Position numbers and translations under genes: made by a program. 64,000 nt of DNA from Mycolicibacterium insubricum. Lineage in GTDB: Bacteria; Actinomycetota; Actinomycetes; Mycobacteriales; Mycobacteriaceae. Where the stretch lies: the NCBI RefSeq assembly GCF_010731615.1, contig NZ_AP022618.1, positions 1,116,001 to 1,180,000 on the forward strand. The letters are read 5' to 3'. Below, one piece after another: positions 47,879-58,139 of this stretch (its first letter is position 1; each line of letters starts with the position of its first letter). The notes beneath the pieces were generated by a model. It was given only the letters and a program-made list of their open reading frames with translations, was not told the origin of the DNA and ran no database searches.

Positions 47879-48430
47879 CTAGTCCGGGAAGTCCAGCGGG
47901 ATCTTGAGGGTGTTCATGGTGGCCGAGAGGCCGTCGTACTGGGCGGCGAGCAGACAGAATTCGATCTGCTGGCGGGTGTCCAGGTGCTTGGTCAGCTCGG
48001 CCCAGGTGGGTGCGGAGATTTCCCGGTTGAGGATGAACTCGTCGGTGGCGCGCAGCAGCGCCCGCTGCCGATCGGTCAGGCCGGCGGCGTCCGGACCGGC
48101 GAAGATCCGCTCCTGCAGTTCGGCATCCACGCCGCGGGAACGGGCCAGCCGGCGGTGCTGCTGCAATTCGTATTCGCAGTCCCGCAGCGCACCGACTCGC
48201 AGGATCACCGTCTCGGCATCCGGGCGGGGCAGCCTGCCCCAGTACAGCAGCACGCCGGAGAACGGGAGCCAGCTCCAGAACAGCAGCGAATGCCGGGACA
48301 GCACGTTGAACAGCTGGAACTGCGGCGCCCGGATGCCGCGCGCACCCAGGCGGCAGATCAGCCAGTTGATCGGTCCGACGTCGCGCAGACCGCTGGAGAC
48401 CGGCACCCGAGCCGGTTCGATGTCGCTCAT
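47879..48430 (-). CDS. Carboxymuconolactone decarboxylase/AhpD-fold protein (Rv0464c homologue)
   Basis: 183 aa from ATG 48430. Helical AhpD-like fold, with LLRATDEFILNREISAPTWA and QQIEFCLLAAQYDGLSATMN as the family segments. The Cys-x2-Cys redox pair of AhpD is not present, so peroxidase activity is doubtful. Position next to ramB matches Rv0464c. Function unknown. Confidence 0.8.
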   Translation of the reverse strand: MSDIEPARVPVSSGLRDVGPINWLICRLGARGIRAPQFQLFNVLSRHSLLFWSWLPFSGVLLYWGRLPRPDAETVILRVGALRDCEYELQQHRRLARSRGVDAELQERIFAGPDAAGLTDRQRALLRATDEFILNREISAPTWAELTKHLDTRQQIEFCLLAAQYDGLSATMNTLKIPLDFPD

Positions 48431-48510
48431 CAGGGCAGTCTGGCACAGGTCCGGTGCGGCAAACATCCGCGTCGACCGGGTACCTGCTGCCCGGCTCCGG
48501 GAGCCGGGTC

Positions 48511-49950
48511 TCAACGACGGCCGTCGGGGTCTTTGACCAGGTACGGCGACACCGTGGAACGGTGCTCGTCGAGGTCCAGGGCGCGGCCCAATGCGGGGAA
48601 GGCGCGCTGGGCGCAGTTGTCGCGCTCGCACACCCGGCAGCCCGCCCCGATCGGGGTGGCAACAGCGGCCGACTGGTCACCGGAGAGGTCCAGGCCCTCG
48701 GAGTAGATCAGCCGGTGGGCGTGGCGGACCTCGCAGCCCAGCCCGATGGCGAAGGTCTTGCCGGGCTGGCCGTAGCGCGCCGGGCGCCGCTCCACGGTGC
48801 GCGCCACCCACATGTAGTGCCGGCCGTCGGGCATGGCGGCGATCTGCACCAGGATCTTGCCCGGGTTGCCGAACGTCTCGTAGACGTTCCACAGTGGGCA
48901 GGTGCCGCCGGCCGAGGAGAAATGGAAACCGGTGGCGGACTGGCGTTTCGACATGTTCCCGGCGCGGTCCACCCGGACGAACGAAAACGGCACTCCGCGC
49001 ATCGACGGGCGCTGCAGGGTGGACAGCCGGTGGCAGATGGTCTCGTAGGACACCTGGTAGAAGGCCGCCAGCCGCTCCACGTCGTAGCGGAAGTTCTCGG
49101 CGATGTCGTGGAACTGCCGGTAGGGCAGCACCGTGGCGGCGGCGAAATAGTTGGCCAGCCCGAGCCGGGCCAGCGTGCGCGACTCCTCGGAGGTGAACTT
49201 GCCCTCGGTCGCGTACCGGTCGATCAGCGCGCCGTACTCCAGGTAGGCGAGCTCGGCGGCCAGCTTGAACACCTGCTGGCCCCCGGACAGGTGCCCGTTG
49301 AGCTCCAGCGTCTTGGTCTCCGGGTCGTAGTGGTGCAGCAGGTTGTCGCCCAGGTCGAAGCGCCGCACGATCCGCACCCCGTGCATCTGGGTGAGTCGCT
49401 GCGACAGGTCGCCGGCGAGGTCCCCGCGGTGCATCCGCATCCGCGCCGTCAGTTCCTCGGCGGCGGTGTCGAGGTCGTGCAGATAGTTCTGCCGCTCGTA
49501 GAAGAAGTCGCGGACCTCCTCGTGCGGCATGGAGATGGCACCGGTGCCGCTGCCGTCGTTGTACCGGGCCTCGGTAGCGGCGGCGAGTTGCGCGGTGGTC
49601 AGCCGGTAGCGCCGGTGCAGGTTGACCATGGCCCGGGCCAGCGACGGGTGCGCCGACACCATCTCCGCGATCTCGGCGACGTCGACCTCGGCGTCGATAT
49701 CGCGATCCAGCGTGACCTCGCGCAGCTCGGCCACCAGCCGGGTGTCGTCCTGGGAGGAGAAGAAGGTGGCGTCGACGCCGAACACGTCGGTGATGCGCAG
49801 CAGCACCGGCACGGTCAGCGGCCGCACATCGTGCTCGATCTGGTTGAGGTAACTGGGGGAGATGCCGAGCTTCGCGGCCAGCGCGGCCTGGCTGTAGCCG
49901 CGTTCGCCGCGCAGTCCACGCACGCGGGAGCCGACGAACGTTTTGGGCAC
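48511..49950 (-). CDS. ramB: Transcriptional regulator RamB
   Basis: 479 aa. N-terminal XRE-type HTH (SQAALAAKLGISPSYLNQIE, residues 20-40), an ImmA/IrrE-like middle (FKLAAELAYLEYGALIDRYA) and a C-terminal domain with Cys residues (GAGCRVCERDNCAQRAFP) that can bind metal. Homologue of Rv0465c, which represses isocitrate lyase genes and its own gene during growth on glucose. It is near icl1, and RamB-like motifs lie before icl1. Confidence 0.93.
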   Translation of the reverse strand: MPKTFVGSRVRGLRGERGYSQAALAAKLGISPSYLNQIEHDVRPLTVPVLLRITDVFGVDATFFSSQDDTRLVAELREVTLDRDIDAEVDVAEIAEMVSAHPSLARAMVNLHRRYRLTTAQLAAATEARYNDGSGTGAISMPHEEVRDFFYERQNYLHDLDTAAEELTARMRMHRGDLAGDLSQRLTQMHGVRIVRRFDLGDNLLHHYDPETKTLELNGHLSGGQQVFKLAAELAYLEYGALIDRYATEGKFTSEESRTLARLGLANYFAAATVLPYRQFHDIAENFRYDVERLAAFYQVSYETICHRLSTLQRPSMRGVPFSFVRVDRAGNMSKRQSATGFHFSSAGGTCPLWNVYETFGNPGKILVQIAAMPDGRHYMWVARTVERRPARYGQPGKTFAIGLGCEVRHAHRLIYSEGLDLSGDQSAAVATPIGAGCRVCERDNCAQRAFPALGRALDLDEHRSTVSPYLVKDPDGRR

Positions 49951-50074
49951 GGTGCCAGCCTACGTCGGTATCGGTGCTGGTGAACGCCGGTGCGGCCGAC
50001 CACCGGGCGCGGACCCCGCGACTTTTGGCATGATCGCCGAGGTTGGGTCGACGAGTGGAGACGAGGTTGCGACG

Positions 50075-50887
50075 ATGAGCGAGCAGAGTGGATCCGGACT
50101 GGGCAAGACGCTGATGCCGGTGCCCGAGGGCCATCCCGACGTCTTCGAGCGGAGCTGGCCGCTGCGGGTCGCCGACATCGACCGCACCGGCCGCCTGCGG
50201 TTCGACGCCGCCTGCCGCCATATCCAGGACATCGGGTCGGATCATCTGCGGGAACTCGGCTACGAGGCGACCCACCCGCTGTGGATCGTCCGGCGCACCA
50301 TGATCGACCTGATCGCCCCGATCGATTTCACCGACACCCTGCGGGTACGGCGCTGGTGTTCGGGCACCTCGACCCGCTGGTGCGAGATGCGGGTGCGCAT
50401 CGACGGCCGCAAGGGCGGCCGGATGGAGTCCGAGGCGTTCTGGCTCAACATCAGCCGGGAAACCCAGGGCCCGGCGCGGATCTCCGACGACTTCCTGGCC
50501 GGGCTGCGGCGCACCACCGACGTCGACCGGCTGCGGTGGAAGTCCTATCTGAGTGCGGGTGCGCGCGAGGATGCCGTCGAGGTCAGGCCCTATCCGGTCC
50601 GGGTGTCCGATATCGACCTGTTCGACCACATGAACAACTCGGTGTACTGGTCGGTGGTCGAGGACCATCTGTATCGCCACCCGGAGCTGCTGGAGCGGCC
50701 GCTGCGGGTGGTCATCGAGCACGACGCGGCGGTGGCGCTGGGCGACGATCTGGAGATCCTCACCCATGTGCACGAGCCCGGTTCCACCGATCGGTTCGGC
50801 GACGGGCTCGGTGATCGCCCTGTTAAAACGCTCACATATGTCGTCGGAGCCGACGTCAAGGCGATCGCCGCCCTGCTTCCGCTTTAA
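50075..50887 (+). CDS. Acyl-ACP thioesterase family protein (Rv0466 homologue)
   Basis: 270 aa from ATG 50075; an in-frame ATG at 50030 is possible. Two hotdog domains: the first begins SWPLRVADIDRTGRLRFDAA, the second YPVRVSDIDLFDHMNNSVYW with the conserved Asp-x3-His-Met-Asn-Asn motif. It hydrolyses acyl thioesters, so may set fatty acid release or recycling. Length is close to Rv0466 (264 aa). Confidence 0.9.
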   Translation: MSEQSGSGLGKTLMPVPEGHPDVFERSWPLRVADIDRTGRLRFDAACRHIQDIGSDHLRELGYEATHPLWIVRRTMIDLIAPIDFTDTLRVRRWCSGTSTRWCEMRVRIDGRKGGRMESEAFWLNISRETQGPARISDDFLAGLRRTTDVDRLRWKSYLSAGAREDAVEVRPYPVRVSDIDLFDHMNNSVYWSVVEDHLYRHPELLERPLRVVIEHDAAVALGDDLEILTHVHEPGSTDRFGDGLGDRPVKTLTYVVGADVKAIAALLPL

Positions 50888-50982
50888 CAGTACGTTTGTC
50901 CGGTATTTCTCCGCACTGACCTGCGTAGACCTTGTTACCAATCGGTAGCTACTGGAACGGTTAAGCGGCGACTTTCTTCGCA

Positions 50983-51023
50983 GAGTTAGCAAACTGGTCC
51001 GCCGAGCTTGCCAAAGTTGGCAA
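50983..51023. promoter_or_regulatory. Candidate RamB sites before icl1
   Basis: GAGTTAGCAAAC (50983-50994) and the perfect palindrome TTGCCAA-AG-TTGGCAA (51008-51023) both resemble the RamB core AACTTTGCAAA recalled from Corynebacterium; the palindrome's other strand reads AACTTTGGCAA. They lie 150-190 bp before the icl1 GTG. Confidence 0.45.
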
Positions 51024-51171
51024 TGTCAGGGGGTGGACCTGCGCATATGCGACGTGGCACTCTCTTAGCAGCGCACCAAAGACGTTGCAGGGGTGTTAGC
51101 AAGCCGGCGATCCCGGCAACACCCAAGCGACAGGCAGTCAAGAAGCACAGTCCGTCGAAGGAGTACCGCAA

Positions 51172-52458
51172 GTGTCCACCGTTGGCACCCCCAAATCCGC
51201 CGAGCAGATCCAGCACGACTGGGACCACAACCCCCGCTGGAAGGGCATCACCCGCAGCTACACCCCCGCCGACGTCGTCGCCCTGCAGGGCACCGTCGTC
51301 GAGGAGCACACCCTGGCCCGTCGCGGCGCCGAAGTCCTCTGGGACCAGCTGCACGACATGGACTTCGTCAACGCCCTCGGTGCGTTGACCGGCAACATGG
51401 CGGTCCAGCAGGTCCGCGCCGGCCTGAAGGCCATCTACCTGTCCGGTTGGCAGGTCGCCGGTGACGCCAACCTGGCCAGCCAGACCTACCCGGACCAGAG
51501 CCTGTACCCGGCCAACTCGGTGCCGCACGTCGTGCGCCGGATCAACAACGCCTTGCTGCGCGCCGACGAGATCGCCAAGGTCGAGGGTGACACCTCGGTG
51601 GAGAACTGGCTGGCCCCGATCGTGGCCGACGGCGAAGCCGGCTTCGGTGGCGCCCTCAACGTCTACGAGCTGCAGAAGGCGATGATCGCCGCCGGTGTCG
51701 CGGGTTCGCACTGGGAGGACCAGCTGGCTTCGGAGAAGAAGTGTGGTCACCTCGGTGGCAAGGTGCTGATCCCGACCCAGCAGCACATCCGCACCCTGAC
51801 CTCCGCGCGCCTGGCCGCTGACGTCTCCGACGTCCCGACCGTTGTCATCGCCCGCACCGATGCCGAGGCCGCCACCCTGATCACCAGCGACGTCGACGAG
51901 CGCGATCAGCCGTTCATCACCGGTGAGCGCACCGCCGAGGGCTTCTACCACGTGAAGAACGGCCTGGAGCCGTGCATCGCCCGCGCCAAGGCCTACGCCC
52001 CGTACTCCGATCTGATCTGGATGGAGACCGGCACCCCGGACCTGGCGCTGGCCAAGAAGTTCGCCGAGGGCGTCAAGAGCGAGTTCCCGGACCAGATGCT
52101 GGCCTACAACTGCTCGCCGTCGTTCAACTGGCGCCAGCACCTGGACGACGACACCATCGCCAAGTTCCAGCGCGAGCTGGGCGCGATGGGCTTCAAGTTC
52201 CAGTTCATCACGCTGGCCGGCTTCCACGCCCTCAACTACTCGATGTTCGACCTGGCCTACGGCTACGCCCGCGAGCAGATGAAGGCCTACGTCGAGCTGC
52301 AGGAGCGCGAGTTCGCCGCCGAGGAGCGGGGCTACACCGCCACCAAGCACCAGCGCGAGGTCGGTGCCGGCTACTTCGACAAGATCGCCACCACCGTGGA
52401 CCCGAACAGCTCGACCACCGCGCTGTCCGGTTCGACCGAAGAGGGTCAGTTCCACTAA
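51172..52458 (+). CDS. icl1: Isocitrate lyase
   Basis: 428 aa from GTG 51172 with GAAGGAG ten bases upstream; same length as M. tuberculosis Icl1 (Rv0467). The catalytic loop [17 protein letters not shown] has the Cys at residue 191, the same position as in Icl1. Splits isocitrate to succinate and glyoxylate (glyoxylate shunt) and also acts as methylisocitrate lyase in mycobacteria. Placed with ramB and fadB2, fitting fatty acid use. Confidence 0.97.
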   Translation: MSTVGTPKSAEQIQHDWDHNPRWKGITRSYTPADVVALQGTVVEEHTLARRGAEVLWDQLHDMDFVNALGALTGNMAVQQVRAGLKAIYLSGWQVAGDANLASQTYPDQSLYPANSVPHVVRRINNALLRADEIAKVEGDTSVENWLAPIVADGEAGFGGALNVYELQKAMIAAGVAGSHWEDQLASEKKCGHLGGKVLIPTQQHIRTLTSARLAADVSDVPTVVIARTDAEAATLITSDVDERDQPFITGERTAEGFYHVKNGLEPCIARAKAYAPYSDLIWMETGTPDLALAKKFAEGVKSEFPDQMLAYNCSPSFNWRQHLDDDTIAKFQRELGAMGFKFQFITLAGFHALNYSMFDLAYGYAREQMKAYVELQEREFAAEERGYTATKHQREVGAGYFDKIATTVDPNSSTTALSGSTEEGQFH

Positions 52459-52471
52459 TTCGATATGCATG

Positions 52472-52505
52472 CAGGCCCCGCCCGGCCCGTTCTGGGCGGG
52501 GCCTG
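52472..52505 (+). terminator. Terminator of icl1
   Basis: CAGGCCCCGCCC (52472-52483) and GGGCGGGGCCTG (52494-52505), a perfect 12-bp stem with a 10-base loop, 14 bp after the stop. Confidence 0.85.
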
Positions 52506-52588
52506 TCGCATAATCTCCGCCGACCGACCGGCGACGAAACTTTCTAGCGACGAAATTTCAAGCTGCGAGAACAAGGGATGGGAACGAC

Positions 52589-53452
52589 GTGACAACGAAA
52601 GCGATCGAGCGGGTCGGCATCGTCGGTGCCGGGCAGATGGGTTCCGGTATCGCCGAGGTCTGCGCCCGGGCCGGAGCCAACGTCAAGGTCTACGACACCA
52701 CCGAGGCGTTCGTGACCGCCGGCCGCACCCGGATCACCAAGTCGCTGGAGCGCGGGGTGAGCGCGGGCAAGATCACCGAGCGGGAACGCGACCGGGCCCT
52801 GGACGGACTGTCGTTCACCACCGACCTCGCCGACCTGGCCGACCGCCAGCTCGTCGTCGAGGCCGTCATCGAGGACGACGCCGTCAAGGCGAAGATCTTC
52901 GCCGAGCTCGACGCCCTGATCACCGACCCCGACGCGGTGCTCGCCTCGAACACCTCCAGTATCCCGATCATGAAGATCGCCGCCGCCACCAAGAACCCGT
53001 CGCGGGTGATCGGTCTGCACTTCTTCAACCCGGTGCCGGTGCTGCCGCTGGTGGAGCTGGTCAGCACGCTGGTCACCGACCCCGCCGCCGCGGACCGCGC
53101 CGAGGCGTTCGCCGACGGCGTGCTGGGCAAGCAGGTCGTCCGCTGCTCGGACCGGTCCGGCTTCGTCGTCAACGCGCTGCTGGTGCCGTTCCTGCTGTCG
53201 GCCATCCGGATGCGGGAGGCGGGTTTTGCCAGCGTCGAGGACATCGACAAGGCGGTGGTGGCCGGGCTGTCGCACCCGATGGGCCCGCTGCGGCTGAGCG
53301 ACCTCGTCGGCCTGGACACCCTCAAGCTGATCGCCGACAAGATGTACGCCGAGTTCAAGGACCCGTTCTACGGATGCCCGCCGTTGCTGGAGCGCATGGT
53401 CGAAGCAGGGATGCTGGGCAAGAAGTCCGGCCAGGGATTTTATCGCTACTAG
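52589..53452 (+). CDS. fadB2: 3-hydroxybutyryl-CoA dehydrogenase
   Basis: 287 aa from GTG 52589. NAD-binding GIVGAGQMGSGIAEVCARAG at the N-terminus, the catalytic His in GLHFFNPVPVLPLVELV with Glu, and the C-terminal dimer domain GPLRLSDLVGLDTLKLIADK. Homologue of Rv0468. Oxidises (or in reverse reduces) 3-hydroxyacyl-CoA in beta-oxidation and butyryl metabolism. The icl1 terminator lies upstream, so it likely has its own promoter. Confidence 0.95.
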   Translation: MTTKAIERVGIVGAGQMGSGIAEVCARAGANVKVYDTTEAFVTAGRTRITKSLERGVSAGKITERERDRALDGLSFTTDLADLADRQLVVEAVIEDDAVKAKIFAELDALITDPDAVLASNTSSIPIMKIAAATKNPSRVIGLHFFNPVPVLPLVELVSTLVTDPAAADRAEAFADGVLGKQVVRCSDRSGFVVNALLVPFLLSAIRMREAGFASVEDIDKAVVAGLSHPMGPLRLSDLVGLDTLKLIADKMYAEFKDPFYGCPPLLERMVEAGMLGKKSGQGFYRY

Positions 53453-53520
53453 GCGGCTACTGCTGGGTAGGAAATCGAAATCTCACAGGCACCTGTTCTA
53501 TTGTGGGATGAAATAAGTGA

Positions 53521-54453
<933 letters not shown>

Positions 54454-54481
54454 CGCCCACCGGCCGAGCAGACCCGAGAAG

Positions 54482-54520
54482 GCGCCTGAGGATCCGCTAC
54501 GCGGAGGCCAGGCGCTTTTT
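54482..54520 (+). terminator. Terminator of umaA
   Basis: GCGCCTG (54482-54488) and CAGGCGC (54509-54515) enclose a second stem CCGC-TAC-GCGG, followed by TTTTT. It overlaps the stop region of convergent ppk2. Confidence 0.75.
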
Positions 54521-55366
54521 CTCTGCCTCGACGTCGAAGTCGGCCGGCGGCCAGGACAGCTGCATACCGTGCAGGGCCTCGATGAGCAGCTCGGTCACCG
54601 CCAGCCGGGCGTACCACTTGCGGTCGCAGGGCACCACGTGCCAGGGCGCGTACTCGGTGGATGTGCGGTCCAGCACGGTCTGGTAGGCGTCCTGGTAGGC
54701 CGGCCACAGCGCGCGTTCGTCCAGATCGCCCGGGTTGTACTTCCAGTACTTGTCGGGCCGCTCCAGCCGCTCGGCCAGCCGGCGTTTCTGCTCGTCGAGG
54801 GAGACGAACATGGCCACCTTGACGATGGCGGTGCCGGCGTCGGTCAGCTCCTTCTCGAAGGCGTTGATCTCGTCGTAGCGCGCGCCCCACACGTCGGGCG
54901 GGACCAGTTCGTGCACCCGGACCACCAGCACGTCCTCGTAATGGCTGCGGTCGAACACCCCGATCTTCCCCGGCCCGGGCAGCGCGTTGCGGATGCGCCA
55001 CAGGTAGTGGTGTGCGCGTTCCTCGGCCGTCGGGACACCGAAGCTGGTGTACCGGATGCCCATCGGGTTCCCGGCGCCGACCACGTGCTCGACGATGCCG
55101 CCCTTGCCGGCGGTGTCCATGCCTTGGAGCACCAGCAGGACGCTGCGGCTGTCGGTGCCGGTCTTGCCGCACGCGTAGAGCTGTTCCTGCAGCGCGGCAA
55201 ACACCCCGTTGCGCTCGGCCTGCAGGTCCGGGGCGTCGGACTTCTCGCCGGAGAAGCCGGGGGTGGCGTTAGTGTCGATATCGGCGACTCGGGTGCCCGG
55301 GCGGAAGGTGAGTACCGAACGCGGTTTGTGGGTCCAGAGGTCGGGCAGCGCTGACATGGCAGCCAT
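54497..55366 (-). CDS. ppk2: Polyphosphate kinase 2 family enzyme
   Basis: 289 aa (ATG 55366; ATG 55357 also possible). Walker A is LQGMDTAGKGGIVEHV; Walker B and lid region FDRSHYEDVLVVRVHELVP. Other PPK2 blocks are FGVPTAEERAHHYLWRI and RPDKYWKYNPGDLDERALWP. One-domain PPK2 enzymes use polyphosphate to phosphorylate nucleotides or the reverse. Length fits M. tuberculosis Rv3232c, which lies near desA3 there but not here. It starts 4 bp after the TetR stop, so the two are cotranscribed. Confidence 0.92.
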   Translation of the reverse strand: MAAMSALPDLWTHKPRSVLTFRPGTRVADIDTNATPGFSGEKSDAPDLQAERNGVFAALQEQLYACGKTGTDSRSVLLVLQGMDTAGKGGIVEHVVGAGNPMGIRYTSFGVPTAEERAHHYLWRIRNALPGPGKIGVFDRSHYEDVLVVRVHELVPPDVWGARYDEINAFEKELTDAGTAIVKVAMFVSLDEQKRRLAERLERPDKYWKYNPGDLDERALWPAYQDAYQTVLDRTSTEYAPWHVVPCDRKWYARLAVTELLIEALHGMQLSWPPADFDVEAEKKRLASA

Positions 55367-55370
55367 TAGA

Positions 55371-56078
55371 TCAGGCGGGGTCGACCTTCGGGGGCAGCAC
55401 GGGGGAGGGGTGTTCGGTGTTGCGGAACACCTCGAGCGAGCCGCCGACCTCGACGATCCCGCACAGCGAGCTCCACGCCATCATCGTCAGGTAGTCGATC
55501 AGCTCGTCGGAGCTCATCCGCCGGTGTGACATCCAGGAGTGGGTGGCCAGCTGGACGCCGCCGACGATCATGTACGCCCAGGGCTCGACACCTTTGGTGT
55601 CCATGCCGAAATCCTGCATCCGCCGACGGAACATCACGGTCAGCATCCCGGCGATGATCCGTTCGCTGTCGGCGATCACCTTGCTTTTGCTGGCGGAGCT
55701 GTTCGCGAAGACAAACGGGTAGATCTCGGGCTCGGCGGCGACGGTCTCCACGTAGACCCGGATGATCTCCCGGACGAGGTCGTAGCCGTCCAGATGCGCC
55801 GACAGCGCGGCGGCCATGTTCGGGATCAGCGTGGTCTGGGCGAACCGCATCATCACGGCCGTGGTGAGGTCGTTCTTGTCGACGAAGTAGCGGTACAGGA
55901 CGGTCTTGGAAACGCCGATCTCAGCGGCGATTTCATCCATGCTGACGTCGCGTCCGCGCTGCCGGATGGCCTCCAGGGTGCCGTCCACCAACTCGTTGCG
56001 CCGGTCCACCTTGTGTTGGTGCCAGCGACGTTTGCGGCCGTCGATCTTGACGACGCCGGGCTGCGGCTGCTGGGTCAC
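55371..56078 (-). CDS. madR: TetR-family regulator, MadR (Rv0472c) homologue
   Basis: 235 aa. HTH at about residues 45-75 (VSMDEIAAEIGVSKTVLYRY F). The ligand domain contains EPEIYPFVFANSS and GVQLATHSWMSHRRMSSDEL. By order (before the Rv0473 homologue) it corresponds to Rv0472c, named MadR, an acyl-CoA-responsive regulator of the desA1/desA2 mycolate desaturases. Those targets are not in this window. Cotranscribed with ppk2 and divergent from the DUF445 gene. Confidence 0.82.
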   Translation of the reverse strand: MTQQPQPGVVKIDGRKRRWHQHKVDRRNELVDGTLEAIRQRGRDVSMDEIAAEIGVSKTVLYRYFVDKNDLTTAVMMRFAQTTLIPNMAAALSAHLDGYDLVREIIRVYVETVAAEPEIYPFVFANSSASKSKVIADSERIIAGMLTVMFRRRMQDFGMDTKGVEPWAYMIVGGVQLATHSWMSHRRMSSDELIDYLTMMAWSSLCGIVEVGGSLEVFRNTEHPSPVLPPKVDPA

Positions 56079-56232
56079 GATTGGTGGTTTCCGTTCGGTG
56101 AGTCTGTCCCCAGTCTACGGGGTGGCGCTGCCGGGCGTGGTGTCACACGCCCCGTCGCGGCCTGCGGCGGTCACAGTAACTGGGTCGGTGAGGAACGCTG
56201 GGTTCCACGAACCCGGCTGCAATGATGAACCT

Positions 56233-57537
56233 GTGACGCGTGCAGCTCTGACCGACTCGTTGGCCGAATCCTTCGCGGGTGCGGATGTGGAGGCCGACGC
56301 CGAGCGGCGCCGGGGGTTGCGCCGGATGAAGGCTGTCGCGCTGGGATTCCTGATCGGCGCGACGCTGATCTTCGGTGTCTGCACCTGGATCGAGTCTCTC
56401 GGCGAGCCGCCGGCATGGGTCGGCTACGTGAGCGCGGCCGCCGAGGCGGGCATGGTCGGTGCGCTGGCCGATTGGTTCGCCGTCACCGCGCTGTTCAAGC
56501 ACCCTCTCGGCCTGCCGATCCCGCACACCGCGATCATCCGGCGTAAGAAGGACCAGCTCGGCGAGGGGCTGGGCACCTTCGTCCGGGAGAACTTCCTGTC
56601 CCCACAGGTCGTCGAGACCAAGATCCGCGACGCCGACATCCCGGCGCGCCTCGGTGACTGGCTGATCGACCCGGGGCACGCCATGCGGGTGGCCACCGAG
56701 ACCGCGACGGTGCTGCGGGTGGCGGTGGAATTGCTCAACGACGACGACGTGCAGCAGGTCATCGACCGGATGATCGTGCGCCGGATCGCCGAGCCGCAGT
56801 GGGGCCCGCCGGTGGGCCGGGTGCTCTCCACGCTGCTGGCCGAGCGGCGCCAGGAGGCGTTGCTGCAGCTGTTGGCCGACCGGGCGTTCGAGTGGGCCCT
56901 CGCTGCCGGCGACACCATCGACCGGGTGGTCACCCGGGATTCGCCGAGCTGGAGCCCGCGCTTCGTCGATCACCTGGTCGGTGACCGGATCCACCGGGAG
57001 CTGATGGATTTCACCGACAAGGTGCGCCGCGATCCCAACCACGAGTTGCGTCGGTCGGCCACCCGGTTCCTGTTCGAGTTCGCCGAGGACCTGCAGAACG
57101 ATCCGATGACGATCGCCAAGGCTGAGGCGGTCAAGGAACAGCTGATGGGCCGCGACGAGGTCACCCGGGCCGCCGAGACGGCCTGGCGGACGCTCAAGAC
57201 GCTGGTGCTCGACGGGGTCGAGGACCCGTCGAGCACGCTGCGGCTGCGGATCGCCGATTCGGTGATCGGCATCGGCGAGTCGTTGCAGGCGGAGCCCGAG
57301 ACCCGGGCCAAGGTTGAGGACTGGATCGTGCGCGGGGCCAAACATCTCGTCGCGCAGTACGGGGTGGAGATCACCTCGATCATCACCGAGACCATCGAGC
57401 GGTGGGACGCCGACGACGCCAGCCGGCGGATCGAGTTGCACGTCGGCCGGGATCTGCAGTTCATCCGGATCAACGGCACCGTGGTGGGGTCGCTGGCCGG
57501 GCTGGTCATCTATACAGTGGCGCAGATCATATTCTGA
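56233..57537 (+). CDS. DUF445-family membrane protein (Rv0473 homologue)
   Basis: 434 aa from GTG 56233. One helix near the N-terminus (AVALGFLIGATLIFGVCTWI) and a conserved block GYVSAAAEAGMVGALADWFA that is the DUF445 signature, followed by FKHPLGLPIPHTAIIRRKKD. A long helical middle and a C-terminal hydrophobic tail (GSLAGLVIYTVAQIIF) complete it. Function unknown; the family also includes YjiN/YheB proteins. Confidence 0.88.
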   Translation: MTRAALTDSLAESFAGADVEADAERRRGLRRMKAVALGFLIGATLIFGVCTWIESLGEPPAWVGYVSAAAEAGMVGALADWFAVTALFKHPLGLPIPHTAIIRRKKDQLGEGLGTFVRENFLSPQVVETKIRDADIPARLGDWLIDPGHAMRVATETATVLRVAVELLNDDDVQQVIDRMIVRRIAEPQWGPPVGRVLSTLLAERRQEALLQLLADRAFEWALAAGDTIDRVVTRDSPSWSPRFVDHLVGDRIHRELMDFTDKVRRDPNHELRRSATRFLFEFAEDLQNDPMTIAKAEAVKEQLMGRDEVTRAAETAWRTLKTLVLDGVEDPSSTLRLRIADSVIGIGESLQAEPETRAKVEDWIVRGAKHLVAQYGVEITSIITETIERWDADDASRRIELHVGRDLQFIRINGTVVGSLAGLVIYTVAQIIF

Positions 57538-57623
57538 CCTGCGCTAACTAGTGCTTGCAATTGCTAGCGGGGTGGCGTAATGTCGGTGTTACCGGACAGT
57601 AATACCGACAGGAGGTGAGCACC

Positions 57624-58082
57624 GTGACCCAGGACGAGAACCTGGCCACCGTGGTCACCGCCGCCGCGTCCGACATCGGCGAGTTCATCAAGTCGCAGCG
57701 CGAGGCGGCCCAGGTCTCGATCCGCCAGCTCGCCGCCCGAGCGGGGGTGAGCAACCCGTACCTGAGCCAGATCGAGCGCGGATTGCGCAAGCCGTCGGCG
57801 GAGGTGCTCGGCCAGATCGCCAAGGCCCTGCGCGTCTCGGCCGAGGTGCTCTACATCCGCGCCGGCATCCTGGAACCGGCCGAGAGCAACGCCGTGCGCG
57901 ACGCGGTGATCAACGACATCGCCATCACCGAACGGCAGAAGCAGTCCCTGCTGGACATCTACGCATCGTTCCTGCGGCAGAACGAACTCGACCAGCTCGA
58001 GTCCGCGCCCGCCGAACCACCGCCGCCACCGCCGCCACCGGCTCTGCCGTTGGCCGTCGTTGAGGAGCCAACCACTGACTGA
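57624..58082 (+). CDS. XRE-family transcriptional regulator (Rv0474 homologue)
   Basis: 152 aa from GTG 57624; GGAGG (57611-57615) is 8 bp upstream, while GTG 57615 overlaps it and is less likely. HTH at about 35-55 (SIRQLAARAGVSNPYLSQIE RGLRKPS). The middle (DIAITERQKQSLLDIYASFL) is helical and the tail holds eight consecutive prolines. It precedes hbhA by 57 bp on the same strand and may regulate it; this is inference. Confidence 0.88.
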   Translation: MTQDENLATVVTAAASDIGEFIKSQREAAQVSIRQLAARAGVSNPYLSQIERGLRKPSAEVLGQIAKALRVSAEVLYIRAGILEPAESNAVRDAVINDIAITERQKQSLLDIYASFLRQNELDQLESAPAEPPPPPPPPALPLAVVEEPTTD

Positions 58083-58139
58083 TCCCCAGAACCCGTCCAT
58101 CCACCAACCGACATCCATCTGATTCAGGAGGAAAAGAAA

